A stretch of DNA of 64,000 nt. It comes from Tumebacillus permanentifrigoris. GTDB taxonomy: Bacteria > Bacillota > Bacilli > Tumebacillales > Tumebacillaceae. The translations under genes and the position numbers were made by a program. The stretch is from NCBI RefSeq assembly GCF_003148565.1, contig NZ_QGGL01000018.1, positions 1 through 64,000 of the forward strand. The letters are read 5' to 3'. Below the pieces are notes generated by a model, which was not told the DNA's origin, searched no databases, and saw nothing but the letters and a program-made list of their open reading frames with translations. Positions 1 to 7,283 of the stretch are shown piece after piece. How positions within the stretch are numbered: position 1 is the stretch's first letter; each line of letters begins with the position of its first letter.

Positions 1-93
1 TTCCTTTTCTAGGATATGTACGATGGTCATTATATCCGTCAACCTTTGGACAGGCAATAGCGTCAGCTTTTGGTCATTTAGCATCGTCGGTAA

Positions 94-435
94 CACAATC
101 AATCAGCGTTTGCCGCAACAGCTCTTTGCTATTACGACACCAGCTCCAACTATAGCTCGACTTTCAGCAATTCTGACGGAACTGTCGTTCTAAATGGTTG
201 GCAATCGAGCGACACCCCAACACAGTTTCCTCCCAGCATTACTTATGCTGTCGTTACCCGTCACATTTTTTCTAAAGACGAAGAGTGGGCAGTTTATCAA
301 CTCACGGGCAACTATCCGAGGTCGGGCACATGGTATAGCATTATCCTCTCGAACATCCCAAATAGAAATGATCTTAGTGTAAGAAATATCATCAACGCTG
401 GCTATAACACCATTGGTGCTGGTAACGCTTACTGA
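94..435 (+). pseudogene. remnant of a secreted/extracellular-type protein, 5' end lost
   Basis: A frame stays open for 113 codons from just after a TAA at 91-93 to a TGA at 433-435, but it contains no ATG and has no ribosome binding site, so it is not an intact gene. The translated part is rich in Ser, Thr, Asn, Tyr and aromatic residues, as in extracellular beta-rich proteins, and ends in NIINAGYNTIGAGNAY. Upstream, the other plus frames of 1-93 also look coding-like, which suggests one or more frameshifts. A hairpin follows directly after the stop. I do not recognise the family. It may be a decayed small secreted protein or toxin-like gene. Confidence 0.4.
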
Positions 436-439
436 TCCA

Positions 440-474
440 AGCAAAAAGACGATCCTTACGGGTCGTCTCTTTGC
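440..474 (+). terminator. hairpin after the remnant ORF
   Basis: Near-perfect inverted repeat (stem around GACGAtCC / GGgTCGTC with flanking AGCAAA / TTTGCT) starting five bases after the stop at 433-435. It fits a terminator for the decayed plus-strand gene. Confidence 0.55.
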
Positions 475-516
475 TACTTACCTTCAGAATTTGCTTAACC
501 CGTTGACAACAAATAA

Positions 517-538
517 GACGATCCTGTGCAGGATCGTC
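517..538. terminator. second hairpin with the same stem motif
   Basis: Perfect 10-bp inverted repeat GACGATCCTG / CAGGATCGTC with a two-base loop. Its outer stem repeats the GACGATCC motif of the hairpin at 440-474, so the two look like duplicated copies. It could serve either strand. Confidence 0.5.
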
Positions 539-814
539 CTTTAGTCTCACATGATTTTCTTGGACATTGCTTTTCACCTCTAATCTACAAGGGAATCACG
601 GGGCCGACCTACTCAAGTCCCTTCAATCAAAAAGCGACCCTTCCCTAAAGAGTCACCAGAATGCGTTGTAAAACTGTTTCTGTCCAATGAAGCAAAGTTC
701 TGTTTATCCGTCTCCATGTCACACCACAACCGCCTAACATCCGTGTAGCAATCTCTTTTTCTAGTCGATCCCCCAACAAAACACATCGCCAACTTCGATC
801 CGAGGCATCACTTC
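539..814. other. intergenic stretch without a supported gene
   Basis: No open frame with a plausible start site or coding character was found on either strand. It lies downstream of the minus-strand operon that ends at 815. I see no clear terminator immediately after 815. Confidence 0.4.
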
Positions 815-1009
815 CTAGTCATTTGCCAAACGAACCTGTAACGAGTATTTCTTTTTTCCGCTGATTGCATTTTGGAACTCAGTTTTTGACTCGGAGAGAT
901 ATTCTGCATGTGCCTTATTGATTGCATGTACCTGACAAACTTCTACTCCATCAATCAAAACATTGAAGGGGTGCAATTCAGGTTGATCCCATTCCGTTGT
1001 TAGACTCAT
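815..1009 (-). CDS. small hypothetical protein, paralogue of the upstream gene
   Basis: A 64-residue protein of unknown function. The ATG at 1009 has a good GGAGGTAG ribosome binding site and overlaps the TGA of the preceding gene as ATGA, so translation is probably coupled. The core PFNVLIDGVEVCQVHAI resembles the core FAILINGKEQFRVEAI of the gene just upstream, so the two are likely diverged tandem duplicates. It has no signal peptide or membrane segment. It ends an operon that begins with a broken HTH gene. Function unknown. Confidence 0.6.
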   Translation of the reverse strand: MSLTTEWDQPELHPFNVLIDGVEVCQVHAINKAHAEYLSESKTEFQNAISGKKKYSLQVRLAND

Positions 1010-1182
1010 GCTACTACCTCCACCGCTGTTGGGAGGAAGCAACTTCTCGGAAAGCGTCTCACAAGTCTTCTGTATCGTTCGTCCACAGCCCCCAACATAA
1101 CTGCGGTAAACTGTCCAATCGCTTCGACACGAAACTGCTCTTTTCCATTTATCAGGATCGCGAAGGTCTTCAACTGTTTCAT
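1006..1182 (-). CDS. small hypothetical protein, paralogue of the downstream gene
   Basis: A 58-residue protein starting at the ATG at 1182, with a GGAG element a few bases upstream. Its start overlaps the stop of the HTH gene (1179-1181) and its stop overlaps the start of the next gene, giving an ATGA-ATGA chain. A longer frame exists up to 1233, but the overlap pattern favours 1182. The N-terminal half (F-x-I-L-I-N-G-x-E) matches the same motif in the 64-residue downstream gene. The C-terminal half is Arg-rich and differs. Function unknown. Confidence 0.55.
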   Translation of the reverse strand: MKQLKTFAILINGKEQFRVEAIGQFTAVMLGAVDERYRRLVRRFPRSCFLPTAVEVVA

Positions 1183-1799
1183 GCAAGACTCCGCACTTTG
1201 GCGATTAGTTCCCGCATCACCGTTTGATTCCATTCTTCATAGGTCAGGGCGTAGCATACAAAATCGTTCCACCGCCACAGGTCGATTTCGAGCCTATGTC
1301 TGTAAATTTTGTCACGAGTGCCCTTCATTCGTAATGATGGTAAATGTCGTTTCTCGATGGCTTTCCAGTCAACAGGCAACCAGTAGTCACTTTTGCCAAA
1401 GAAGTCCATTAGCCTAGCATGTTGTGAAATCTTACTTACGGCTTCGTTCATCGTATCCGCAAGCACAATGTCACCGCTAAATAACCATTGACGTGGGAAG
1501 TACGTATGTTGAAACAGAATTCCCTTGCGACTTTCTATGGTCATGACGTTGCCAATCTGCTCCCAAACTCGACGCTTCCGCATCTTGATTGCTGTCTCTT
1601 GGAAGTAGTCAACCGTAACGCCTAGACGATTCGCCAGTGTTGCCAACACCGTCTTGGAAGGATAGCCCATATTATTCTCTATCAGCAGGAGCATTTCAGG
1701 ACTAATAAGCCCTGACGAGACTTGATCTACGTTCAGGCCCTTTTAGTATCGTAGTCGCTGCAATCGTTCTCCAACGGTTTCGGCTAGGTCTAATGACAC
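1179..1799 (-). pseudogene. XRE-type HTH protein interrupted by an in-frame TAA
   Basis: Reading from a GTG at 1799 (GGAGG site seven bases upstream) gives a typical XRE start with the segment ETVGERLQRLRY, then a TAA at 1743-1745. The same frame continues with KGLNVDQVSSGLISPEMLLL and TLANRLGVTVDYF, completing a standard HTH_3 domain, and stays open to 1179. The stop falls where this family usually has Glu or Gln, so a single base change explains it. The remaining 130 residues, rich in Trp and Arg, match nothing I recognise. Translation could restart at the ATG at 1694, giving 171 residues that lack the first helix. The start overlaps the upstream TPR gene, and the 3' end overlaps the 58-residue gene. 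Confidence 0.65.
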
Positions 1800-2140
1800 A
1801 CCAACTGTCCTCCAACGAACGGAAGGAGATTCCTACCGAATGCAGACTTCTCCTCGTATGCCCTTGAAATAAAGTGGTGAGTGTCGGACAGGGTGACGTA
1901 ATCTGCTGTTTCGCTTGGCTTAGGGGCAAAGTTCAGACTGGCTTGAAATGCGCTGATCGCATCGTCGAACGCCTTCAACTCCAAGTAGCAAACCCCCAAG
2001 CTGTGGTAAATCAGATGCTTCATATCAGACGTGCTGAACTCTGGCGACTGGATTGCCGTTTCTAGGTGGATGACTGCGAGGGTGTATTTCTTGTTGTCCA
2101 TGTGTTCATAAGCAGTCTCCACGGAATTTTGGATTTCCAC
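1790..2140 (-). CDS. short TPR-repeat protein
   Basis: About 116 residues with at least two tetratricopeptide-like units: the segments AYEHMDNKKYTLAVIHLETA and YHSLGVCYLELKAFDDAISA. I chose the GTG at 2140 because GGAGGTG lies just upstream. An open frame runs further up to 2245, but it crosses a perfect inverted repeat. It resembles the TPR portion of XRE-TPR regulators without the HTH. Its last codons overlap the GTG of the broken HTH gene. It may be a stand-alone adaptor or a fragment of a rearranged regulator. Confidence 0.55.
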   Translation of the reverse strand: MEIQNSVETAYEHMDNKKYTLAVIHLETAIQSPEFSTSDMKHLIYHSLGVCYLELKAFDDAISAFQASLNFAPKPSETADYVTLSDTHHFISRAYEEKSAFGRNLLPFVGGQLVCH

Positions 2141-2182
2141 ATTAACCACCTCCGCATTTGTGTTATTTCCTATAAACACAAT

Positions 2183-2211
2183 AAACCATCCCATTGATTT
2201 TGGGATGGTTT
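2183..2211. repeat. perfect 11-bp inverted repeat in the leader of the TPR gene
   Basis: AAACCATCCCA and TGGGATGGTTT are separated by a seven-base loop. It sits 43 bases before the chosen start of the TPR gene, on the leader side. It could be an attenuator or an operator. On the plus strand it is followed by a T-run, but no plus gene precedes it. Confidence 0.5.
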
Positions 2212-2311
2212 TTCCAATGTTTGCTTGTTGAACGTTGTTCATCATATTTTCATGTCAATGTATAAAATGGCTACTGCATACCTTAATGTCATCAACGGAA
2301 GTGACAATCGA

Positions 2312-2342
2312 AAGCCCCTAGTCTACCTTTGACTAGGGGCTT
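2312..2342 (-). terminator. terminator after the regulator/peptide pair
   Basis: Perfect 12-bp stem (AAGCCCCTAGTC / GACTAGGGGCTT) eleven bases after the stop of the secreted peptide gene. It separates the signalling cassette from the TPR/HTH operon. Confidence 0.75.
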
Positions 2343-2352
2343 AAAGAAATAA

Positions 2353-2577
2353 CTATGACCACAACTTAGGTATTGCAATGAAATTCACGTCAGGTGGAGC
2401 AGTTGAAGCTACCGTGATGAAGTTGGGATCAGGTGGAACCGTCAAAGTTACCTTGATGAAGTTGGGACTAGGCGGAACTGTTTCCGCCATTTTACTGGAA
2501 TGCACTATAGTCACCATCGTAGCTACAGCGACTACAGTGGTGGCAACCATAACCAAACTAGCAATCCGTTTTTTCAC
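2353..2577 (-). CDS. secreted repeat peptide, candidate signalling pre-propeptide
   Basis: A 74-residue protein with a basic start (MKKR) and one hydrophobic segment at about residues 5-26, as in a signal peptide or Phr/NprX-type export leader. The mature part is three 13-residue tandem repeats: TVPPSPNFIKVTL, TVPPDPNFITVAS and TAPPDVNFIAIPK. The start is a GTG placed directly after the TAA of the upstream XRE-TPR regulator, and its ribosome binding site (GAGGAGG) lies inside the end of that gene, so the two are co-translated. By analogy with RRNPP systems, I infer that it is exported and cleaved to PP-x-x-NFI peptides that are sensed by the regulator. No homologue is known to me. A strong terminator follows. 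Confidence 0.7.
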   Translation of the reverse strand: MKKRIASLVMVATTVVAVATMVTIVHSSKMAETVPPSPNFIKVTLTVPPDPNFITVASTAPPDVNFIAIPKLWS

Positions 2578-3765
2578 TTAGAATCCCTCCTCTTCGAACA
2601 CTTTACAATTTTTCAATGATAGACTCTTTACCTTATTATAGTATCTCATCAATGATTCTGAGTCACCACTTGAAGCACTATATTCCATCAAATACTTACA
2701 GGCTAACTGACGAACTTCTACTCCAACCCGTAAGTCATTGATAATTTTTTCAGCGAACGATGGATCATGTAATGCATCAGATTTAAGAATCATCAATTTC
2801 CCCATCATATCTGGATAATCAGAATATAAGGGTAAGTATTGTTCGATTAACTCATTTGCGGTTGTCTTGTCTCCAATCTTTATCATTGTTTTCACATAAT
2901 CTTTGATGGCATAGAGTCTTATGAAGTCAAATGGAGCCAATTCCTCAACAGCGGTGGAGAGTATGTTTTTTGCTACATGATAATTCTCGAACTGATACTC
3001 GAAATGTCCAACATTGATCAACGCTCGACCAATTTGATCATGATTTTCCGTTTTCTTGAAATAATCAAGAGCAATATAGGAATATTCCAACGCTTTTTGC
3101 ATTTCCCTTCTGTGTTCATGCCACTTCATTCGAGTATAACTGACGTAGCCCATCTTCTCAGGGTCGTCACGAAAAGCATTTTCTACTACCTCAAGAGTGT
3201 GCAAGATGTTGGTATATTCTCTCCTAACGGTAAAAGAAATTAGCAAAAATGAAGAAATGTGATAAAGCAGGGTATTATCCTTAAATATGTCACTGATTTT
3301 TTCTGCATATCGCATAGAAGTTACCCATGACTCGTGGGCATGATCGTACAGTTGAAGTTGGAATTGCGCTCGTCCAAGATGCGCCCAATACATACAAGGT
3401 TCAGTCCATCCAATCGCAACATCAACGAGTTCTTTAGCAAGTGTTTCGGCACGAAGCATCATAGCTTTGGTTCTTTCGGGTGCATTCAAAAGGGAATTCA
3501 ATTCTTCTTCCTTTTTAAAGGTATCCCGTTGGCGTAACCTATCTTCGTCAACTTTCAACCCTTTTGCAATATTTTCTAGCAATGTAATAGAGATGGGGCG
3601 ATTTCCCAAGAGTGTTTGTCTGAATGTTTCACGGTTTTCACCTAATCGTTCCGCGAAAGCACGGATCGAAAAAGCATCTCCACGATCTTGCATCAACTCA
3701 GAGATTCTCCGACCCAACGGGATTTTGCCAAAGGCTACGCTTGCTGTATGTTCTAACGTACTCAT
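2578..3765 (-). CDS. XRE-family regulator with TPR-like sensor domain (RRNPP type)
   Basis: A 395-residue cytoplasmic protein. Residues about 18-75 form an HTH_3 DNA-binding domain (segments RISELMQDRGDAFSIRAFAE and ITLLENIAKGLKVDEDRL). The rest is alpha-helical TPR-like repeats, for example GRALINVGHFEYQFENYHVA. Length and architecture match the RRNPP family of peptide-sensing regulators (PlcR, NprR and similar). The secreted repeat peptide gene begins directly after its stop codon, the classic cognate arrangement. It sits in an AT-rich accessory region with an AT-rich promoter upstream. The peptide-binding role is inferred from context. Homology to a specific characterised member was not established. 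Confidence 0.85.
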   Translation of the reverse strand: MSTLEHTASVAFGKIPLGRRISELMQDRGDAFSIRAFAERLGENRETFRQTLLGNRPISITLLENIAKGLKVDEDRLRQRDTFKKEEELNSLLNAPERTKAMMLRAETLAKELVDVAIGWTEPCMYWAHLGRAQFQLQLYDHAHESWVTSMRYAEKISDIFKDNTLLYHISSFLLISFTVRREYTNILHTLEVVENAFRDDPEKMGYVSYTRMKWHEHRREMQKALEYSYIALDYFKKTENHDQIGRALINVGHFEYQFENYHVAKNILSTAVEELAPFDFIRLYAIKDYVKTMIKIGDKTTANELIEQYLPLYSDYPDMMGKLMILKSDALHDPSFAEKIINDLRVGVEVRQLACKYLMEYSASSGDSESLMRYYNKVKSLSLKNCKVFEEEGF

Positions 3766-4228
3766 GTATTTCCCTCCATGAACGAGTTGTCTTTAAAGGT
3801 AAATCACTGATCAAACAACATACCGGTTCAATTATAGCGAATTACACAAAAGAAGTATACAATTTGTTACTACGATTCTGAATGTAATAAGTAATTTGGT
3901 TCACAATATTTCATAGCTTCTTACACGCTCGTCACAGCTCCGCAGACAAGCGGGGTCATGTGGTGGGCAGTGCTTGGCGCATCATCAACGAGCTGTGAGA
4001 AGGTGTGTTGGAGCATTTGCAGCGATAGAATGGCTGGTCCGCTTTCGCTCCCAAACTCGCTTGTGCGGTACAATCGCTATCGCGCTTGCACCGTGATTAC
4101 ATGTACAGCAAATATGGGTGTTTATCCTTGACCAAAAAGTCTATTAGATGAGCCTGTATCAGTTTGCGAGCAAGTACACACACAGTGAGTACTTCCAGCC
4201 GGAGCGGGTTTGTTAATTTGCGATAAAA
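3766..4228. other. intergenic region, no supported gene
   Basis: The first 120 bases are AT-rich and should contain the promoter of the XRE-TPR regulator. The remaining 340 bases have a different, more GC-rich composition and only short open frames without ribosome binding sites. They may be scar sequence at the junction between the accessory patch and the conserved chromosome. I could not identify an insertion sequence or attachment site. Confidence 0.35.
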
Positions 4229-4254
4229 AGACCTGTCCTTAGCCGGACAGGTCT
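4229..4254 (-). terminator. terminator of the Nudix operon
   Basis: AGACCTGTCC / GGACAGGTCT stem followed on the minus strand by TTTTT, ten bases after the Nudix gene stop. Confidence 0.85.
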
Positions 4255-4264
4255 TCTCTCTCCT

Positions 4265-4657
4265 CTATTCGTTCAACGCCAGCAACCTGTCCACAATCGG
4301 CCAATCTGCCGGCGCTACGTCGTAGGACTTCAACTCTGCTGGCCGTACCCAGCGCACATCCTGCACGTCAAGCATCTGGATCTCGCCGCTCACAAAACGA
4401 CATCGATACCCCAACAGCACGATATGGCGGTCTTCGTAGGTGTGCGAGACAACTTCCAACACCTCACCTACTTCAATCCCGATCCCCAGCTCTTCACTGA
4501 TCTCCCGCGCCAATCCCGCTCGCGGGTCCTCGCCCCACTCGAGCTTGCCACCGGGAAACTCCCACTTCAACCCCATGTGCGTGTCCGGTTTGCGTTGGGC
4601 GAGCAGGATCATTCCCTCTCGCTCGATCACGGCAGCGGTCACCACCAGTTGCTTCAT
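4265..4657 (-). CDS. Nudix hydrolase, MutT-like (d)NTP pyrophosphohydrolase
   Basis: A 130-residue cytoplasmic enzyme of the MutT branch. The Nudix box is complete: GGKLEWGED then REISEELG (G-x5-E-x7-R-E-x2-E-E-x-G pattern, residues about 36-58), with the Glu residues that bind Mg2+. The family hydrolyses nucleoside diphosphates linked to another group. MutT-like members remove oxidised nucleotides such as 8-oxo-dGTP. The substrate cannot be read from the sequence. The ATG overlaps the TGA of the upstream gene (ATGA), so the two form one translationally coupled unit ending at the 4229 terminator. Confidence 0.9.
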   Translation of the reverse strand: MKQLVVTAAVIEREGMILLAQRKPDTHMGLKWEFPGGKLEWGEDPRAGLAREISEELGIGIEVGEVLEVVSHTYEDRHIVLLGYRCRFVSGEIQMLDVQDVRWVRPAELKSYDVAPADWPIVDRLLALNE

Positions 4658-5043
4658 CGTCCAGCTCTCGTCAGCGCGGTCAGTCGTTGCAAGGTCAGCG
4701 TGAACAATCCAGTGGTCAGCGTCACTTGCTCAGGCGTCAAGTCAACCTCGATGTCTTGCGGGTCGATCGGCAGCGTCACCGCTTGCGGTTCACCGCCCGC
4801 TTCCTCCTCCGATTCCCGGAACAGGAACTCGATCGCCACGTCCTCGCCCGCTTCCGATTGAACGATGTCACACAGGTCGAACGTCGAGGCAAACTGTGCC
4901 AACAAGTGATCGTGTACAATCTCCCCGCGCTCCTCCTGCATCTCCAACCGCACCCAGACGGGCGTTTCGGCAAACAAGCTCTCCAAGATACCGATCAAGT
5001 CTTCCAAGCCGCTGACCGGCTCGAACATTTCGAGGTCTTCCAT
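4654..5043 (-). CDS. acidic hypothetical protein coupled to the Nudix hydrolase
   Basis: A 129-residue, strongly acidic protein (start MEDLEMFEPVSGLEDLIGIL) without signal peptide or membrane segment. I start it at the ATG at 5043 because GGAGGAGG lies 9 bases upstream. The frame is open to 5157, but the extra codons lack a ribosome binding site. The middle (VHDHLLAQFASTFDLCDIVQ) is mixed alpha/beta in appearance. Its stop overlaps the start of the Nudix gene, so a functional link is plausible but untested. No family recognised. Confidence 0.7.
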   Translation of the reverse strand: MEDLEMFEPVSGLEDLIGILESLFAETPVWVRLEMQEERGEIVHDHLLAQFASTFDLCDIVQSEAGEDVAIEFLFRESEEEAGGEPQAVTLPIDPQDIEVDLTPEQVTLTTGLFTLTLQRLTALTRAGR

Positions 5044-5186
5044 TCGTGACATCCTCCTCCATTGCATTCGTGGAACATTGTACCACACGTGTACCGCAGG
5101 TGCGACTGTGCTGTCGTTTGCCCCGTAATTGCTGCATATGATACGATAGAACTGCACATTTTTTTCAAACAGGGAGGAATCTACTC

Positions 5187-5435
5187 ATGGAAGCACCACA
5201 GCTCACCCTCGAATACTGCAACATGTGAAACTACTTGCCGCGCGCCGTCAGTTTGACGGACGAACTGCTGAAGTTTTTTGGCACCAAAATCGGCTCCTTC
5301 ACCTTGATCCCTTCCAAGGGCGGGGTGTACGAGATCACCTTCAATGGGGAACTGATCTACTCGAAAAAAGCACTAGGCCGCTTCCCCGAGGACGACGAAG
5401 TGCTGGAAATCCTGCGTCAGAAAATTTTCGGATAG
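5187..5435 (+). CDS. SelW/Rdx-family thioredoxin-like protein, probable selenoprotein (UGA at codon 14)
   Basis: An ATG at 5187 with a GGGAGGA site starts the frame. After LEYCNM comes TGA at 5226-5228, then NYLPRAVSLTDELLKFFG and a complete Rdx-like domain to the TAG at 5433. The UGA falls exactly at the second redox position of the CxxC/CxxU motif of the SelW/SelT/SelH family (Y-C-x-x-U-x-[YW]-L-x-R-A). Read through, the protein is 82 residues, normal for the family. A 5-bp hairpin with a G in its loop begins 17 nt after the UGA. I infer selenocysteine insertion. The alternative is a Cys-to-stop mutation or a sequencing error. The gene stands alone on the plus strand between minus-strand genes and has its own terminator. 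A start at 5235 would give a 66-residue protein missing the active site. Confidence 0.75.
5245..5259 (+). promoter_or_regulatory. candidate bacterial SECIS hairpin
   Basis: CCGTC-AGTTT-GACGG is a perfect 5-bp stem with a 5-nt loop inside the coding sequence. The loop starts 21 nt after the UGA and has G as its second base, which fits the usual spacing and loop rule for bacterial SECIS elements as I recall them. AAACT and AGTTT further out could add a lower stem. The stem is short, so this is suggestive only. Confidence 0.5.
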
Positions 5436-5446
5436 CGTATCCATTC

Positions 5447-5488
5447 AAAAAGGCAACCTTAGGGCCACGCGCCCAGGTTGCCTTTTTT
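5447..5488. terminator. bidirectional terminator
   Basis: AAAAAGGCAACCT / AGGTTGCCTTTTTT with a 15-base loop. It serves both the SelW-like gene and the PASTA receptor gene ending at 5499. Confidence 0.9.
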
Positions 5489-5498
5489 GCGTACTGAC

Positions 5499-7040
5499 TT
5501 ACGGACTGACGGAGAAGGTTACCCGCTCGCCCTTGGCCAACTTCGTGCCAGCAGCGGGGGTCTGTTGACCTACGGTTCCAGACGGCGTGCTGGTGCCTTC
5601 GATTTGGAACGAATACCGATAGCCCGCCTGCAACAGCGCTTGTTCGGCATCCGCGCGGGTCAGGCCCGTCAGGTTCGGCACGATCCCTTCCGGTGTGTTC
5701 GGCATCGGCTTGGTTGTCGGCGTTGAACTGCCACCTTTCCCACCTGTCGATCCCGGCTGGGCGCTGGCATCGGAATTCACCGTCAACACCAGCATGTCAG
5801 ATGTGACGAATTGGGTGTTCGGGTCGGCCGACTGGCGGTAGACTTTGCCCTTGGTCACTTGGTCATCTGCCGGACGATAGACCCATTGGATGCGGTCGGT
5901 CGGATAGCCGTTCTCGCTGAGGATCTGCACCGCTTGCTCCTCGGTTTTGTTCAGCAGGTTCGGCATCTTGATCGTCTTGCTGCCTTCCGATTGACCCAGT
6001 GTGGTCGTGGCGGTCGAGGACTCACTGCCAAACGTCCACCAGATCCCGACGGTGACGACCAGCAGGGCCAGCACGGCGGCGAGATAGGTCACCGGGCTGC
6101 GCTTCGGCTTCATCGTCTCTTCCGCCATTTTTTTCGCGACTTCGGCTTGGCGCAGTTGGGCCACTTTTTGCAAGCTGCCTTGTGCGAGGTCCTTGACCGA
6201 CATGACTGAGTCCTTCATCCGACCCAGCGCTTGTGTGCTCCCAACGCCCGCCTCTGCTGCTTGCTTGGCTTTGCTCTCCACGCGGGAGAGCAGCGGTTCG
6301 TTCATCGCTTGATGGATGCCTTTGACTTCCTTGTAGAGCTCCTGAACCGATTCAAAAGGTCCAAACGCCGACTTGGCGAGGATACGTTCGATGATCGTCA
6401 GCAAGCGCTCCGGTAGCCAGAGGTGGTCGCTCGCCCGGTAGCGATTGAGGGCATTGCGCACATCCTCACGCACTTGTTGCGTCGGAAGGAAGTCGGAGTA
6501 AGGGTCCCCGGTCAACATCTCGTAGAGCAACACGCCGCTGGCGTGGAGTAGTTCTGTTTGGCTGCGTCCTCGCTCGTTGTGCCCGAGCAACGGACCGTAG
6601 CCGATCACTTTGAGAAAGCCTTCCTTGGTGACGAGCACGTGGGTTGGTGTTATGGCCATGTCCGATACGCCTGCCCGTTCTGCGGCGACGACAGCGCCGA
6701 CCAGTTGATGCATCATGTCGACGGCGAGTTCCGGCTTGAGCGGGGCTCTGTCGCGCATCCAACGTGCGAGGATCGTACCTTCTAAATCTTCGGTGATCAG
6801 GTAGAGGTCAGGCTCCTCGATCACCACATCATATATGGATAGCAAGTGCGGGTCATGCATACCAGCCGCTTTGGCGATCTCTTGCTCCCAGGCCAAACGA
6901 GTTTCGGGCGTCACGTTTTCCGCGAGGCGCATCACCGCCACTTTCCTACACAGCGATTCATCCATCGCGTGAAACAGATCACTTCGGCCGCCGACCGCTT
7001 CCAACACGCGGTATCGACCTGCCAAGATTCGCTCGTTCAT
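5499..7040 (-). CDS. PASTA-domain membrane receptor with a pseudokinase domain
   Basis: About 513 residues with the layout of PrkC/Stk-type receptors. A kinase-like domain covers residues 1-260 and a linker runs to about 330. One membrane segment (SPVTYLAAVLALLVVTVGIW) follows, then two extracellular PASTA domains (PNLLNKTEEQAVQILSENGY and PNLTGLTRADAEQALLQAGY) that in this family bind peptidoglycan fragments. The kinase residues are missing: VAIK is VAVM, the HRDxKPxN loop reads DMAITPTH, and DFG is GYG, so the Lys, Asp and Asn needed for catalysis are absent. It is probably a signalling scaffold rather than an enzyme. I start at the ATG at 7040 because of the AGGGGGA site. Nine more codons are open upstream. 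Monocistronic. Confidence 0.85.
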   Translation of the reverse strand: MNERILAGRYRVLEAVGGRSDLFHAMDESLCRKVAVMRLAENVTPETRLAWEQEIAKAAGMHDPHLLSIYDVVIEEPDLYLITEDLEGTILARWMRDRAPLKPELAVDMMHQLVGAVVAAERAGVSDMAITPTHVLVTKEGFLKVIGYGPLLGHNERGRSQTELLHASGVLLYEMLTGDPYSDFLPTQQVREDVRNALNRYRASDHLWLPERLLTIIERILAKSAFGPFESVQELYKEVKGIHQAMNEPLLSRVESKAKQAAEAGVGSTQALGRMKDSVMSVKDLAQGSLQKVAQLRQAEVAKKMAEETMKPKRSPVTYLAAVLALLVVTVGIWWTFGSESSTATTTLGQSEGSKTIKMPNLLNKTEEQAVQILSENGYPTDRIQWVYRPADDQVTKGKVYRQSADPNTQFVTSDMLVLTVNSDASAQPGSTGGKGGSSTPTTKPMPNTPEGIVPNLTGLTRADAEQALLQAGYRYSFQIEGTSTPSGTVGQQTPAAGTKLAKGERVTFSVSP

Positions 7041-7283
7041 GTCCATCCCCCTATCATCTTGGGACAACCTAGAAGGGTCATCATATACGTATTACGTGTA
7101 GCTTACCACTTTTATGCGGGTCGTCCAGCACTTTGACAAAAAAGCAGAGAAATCGTCATCTTTCGAAAGCTACGAAAGTACACAGCACTTTCTAAAAAAG
7201 TTCAAAAACATTGATTTTTATAACTCAATGCCCTAGACTTTGAACATATAAACGAAATGCTTGCAAAGGACTGATATCACACC

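Noticed and set aside
3900-4220. Possible transposase remnant between the accessory patch and the Nudix operon
   Set aside because: No frame gave recognisable transposase motifs and no terminal inverted repeats or target duplications were visible.
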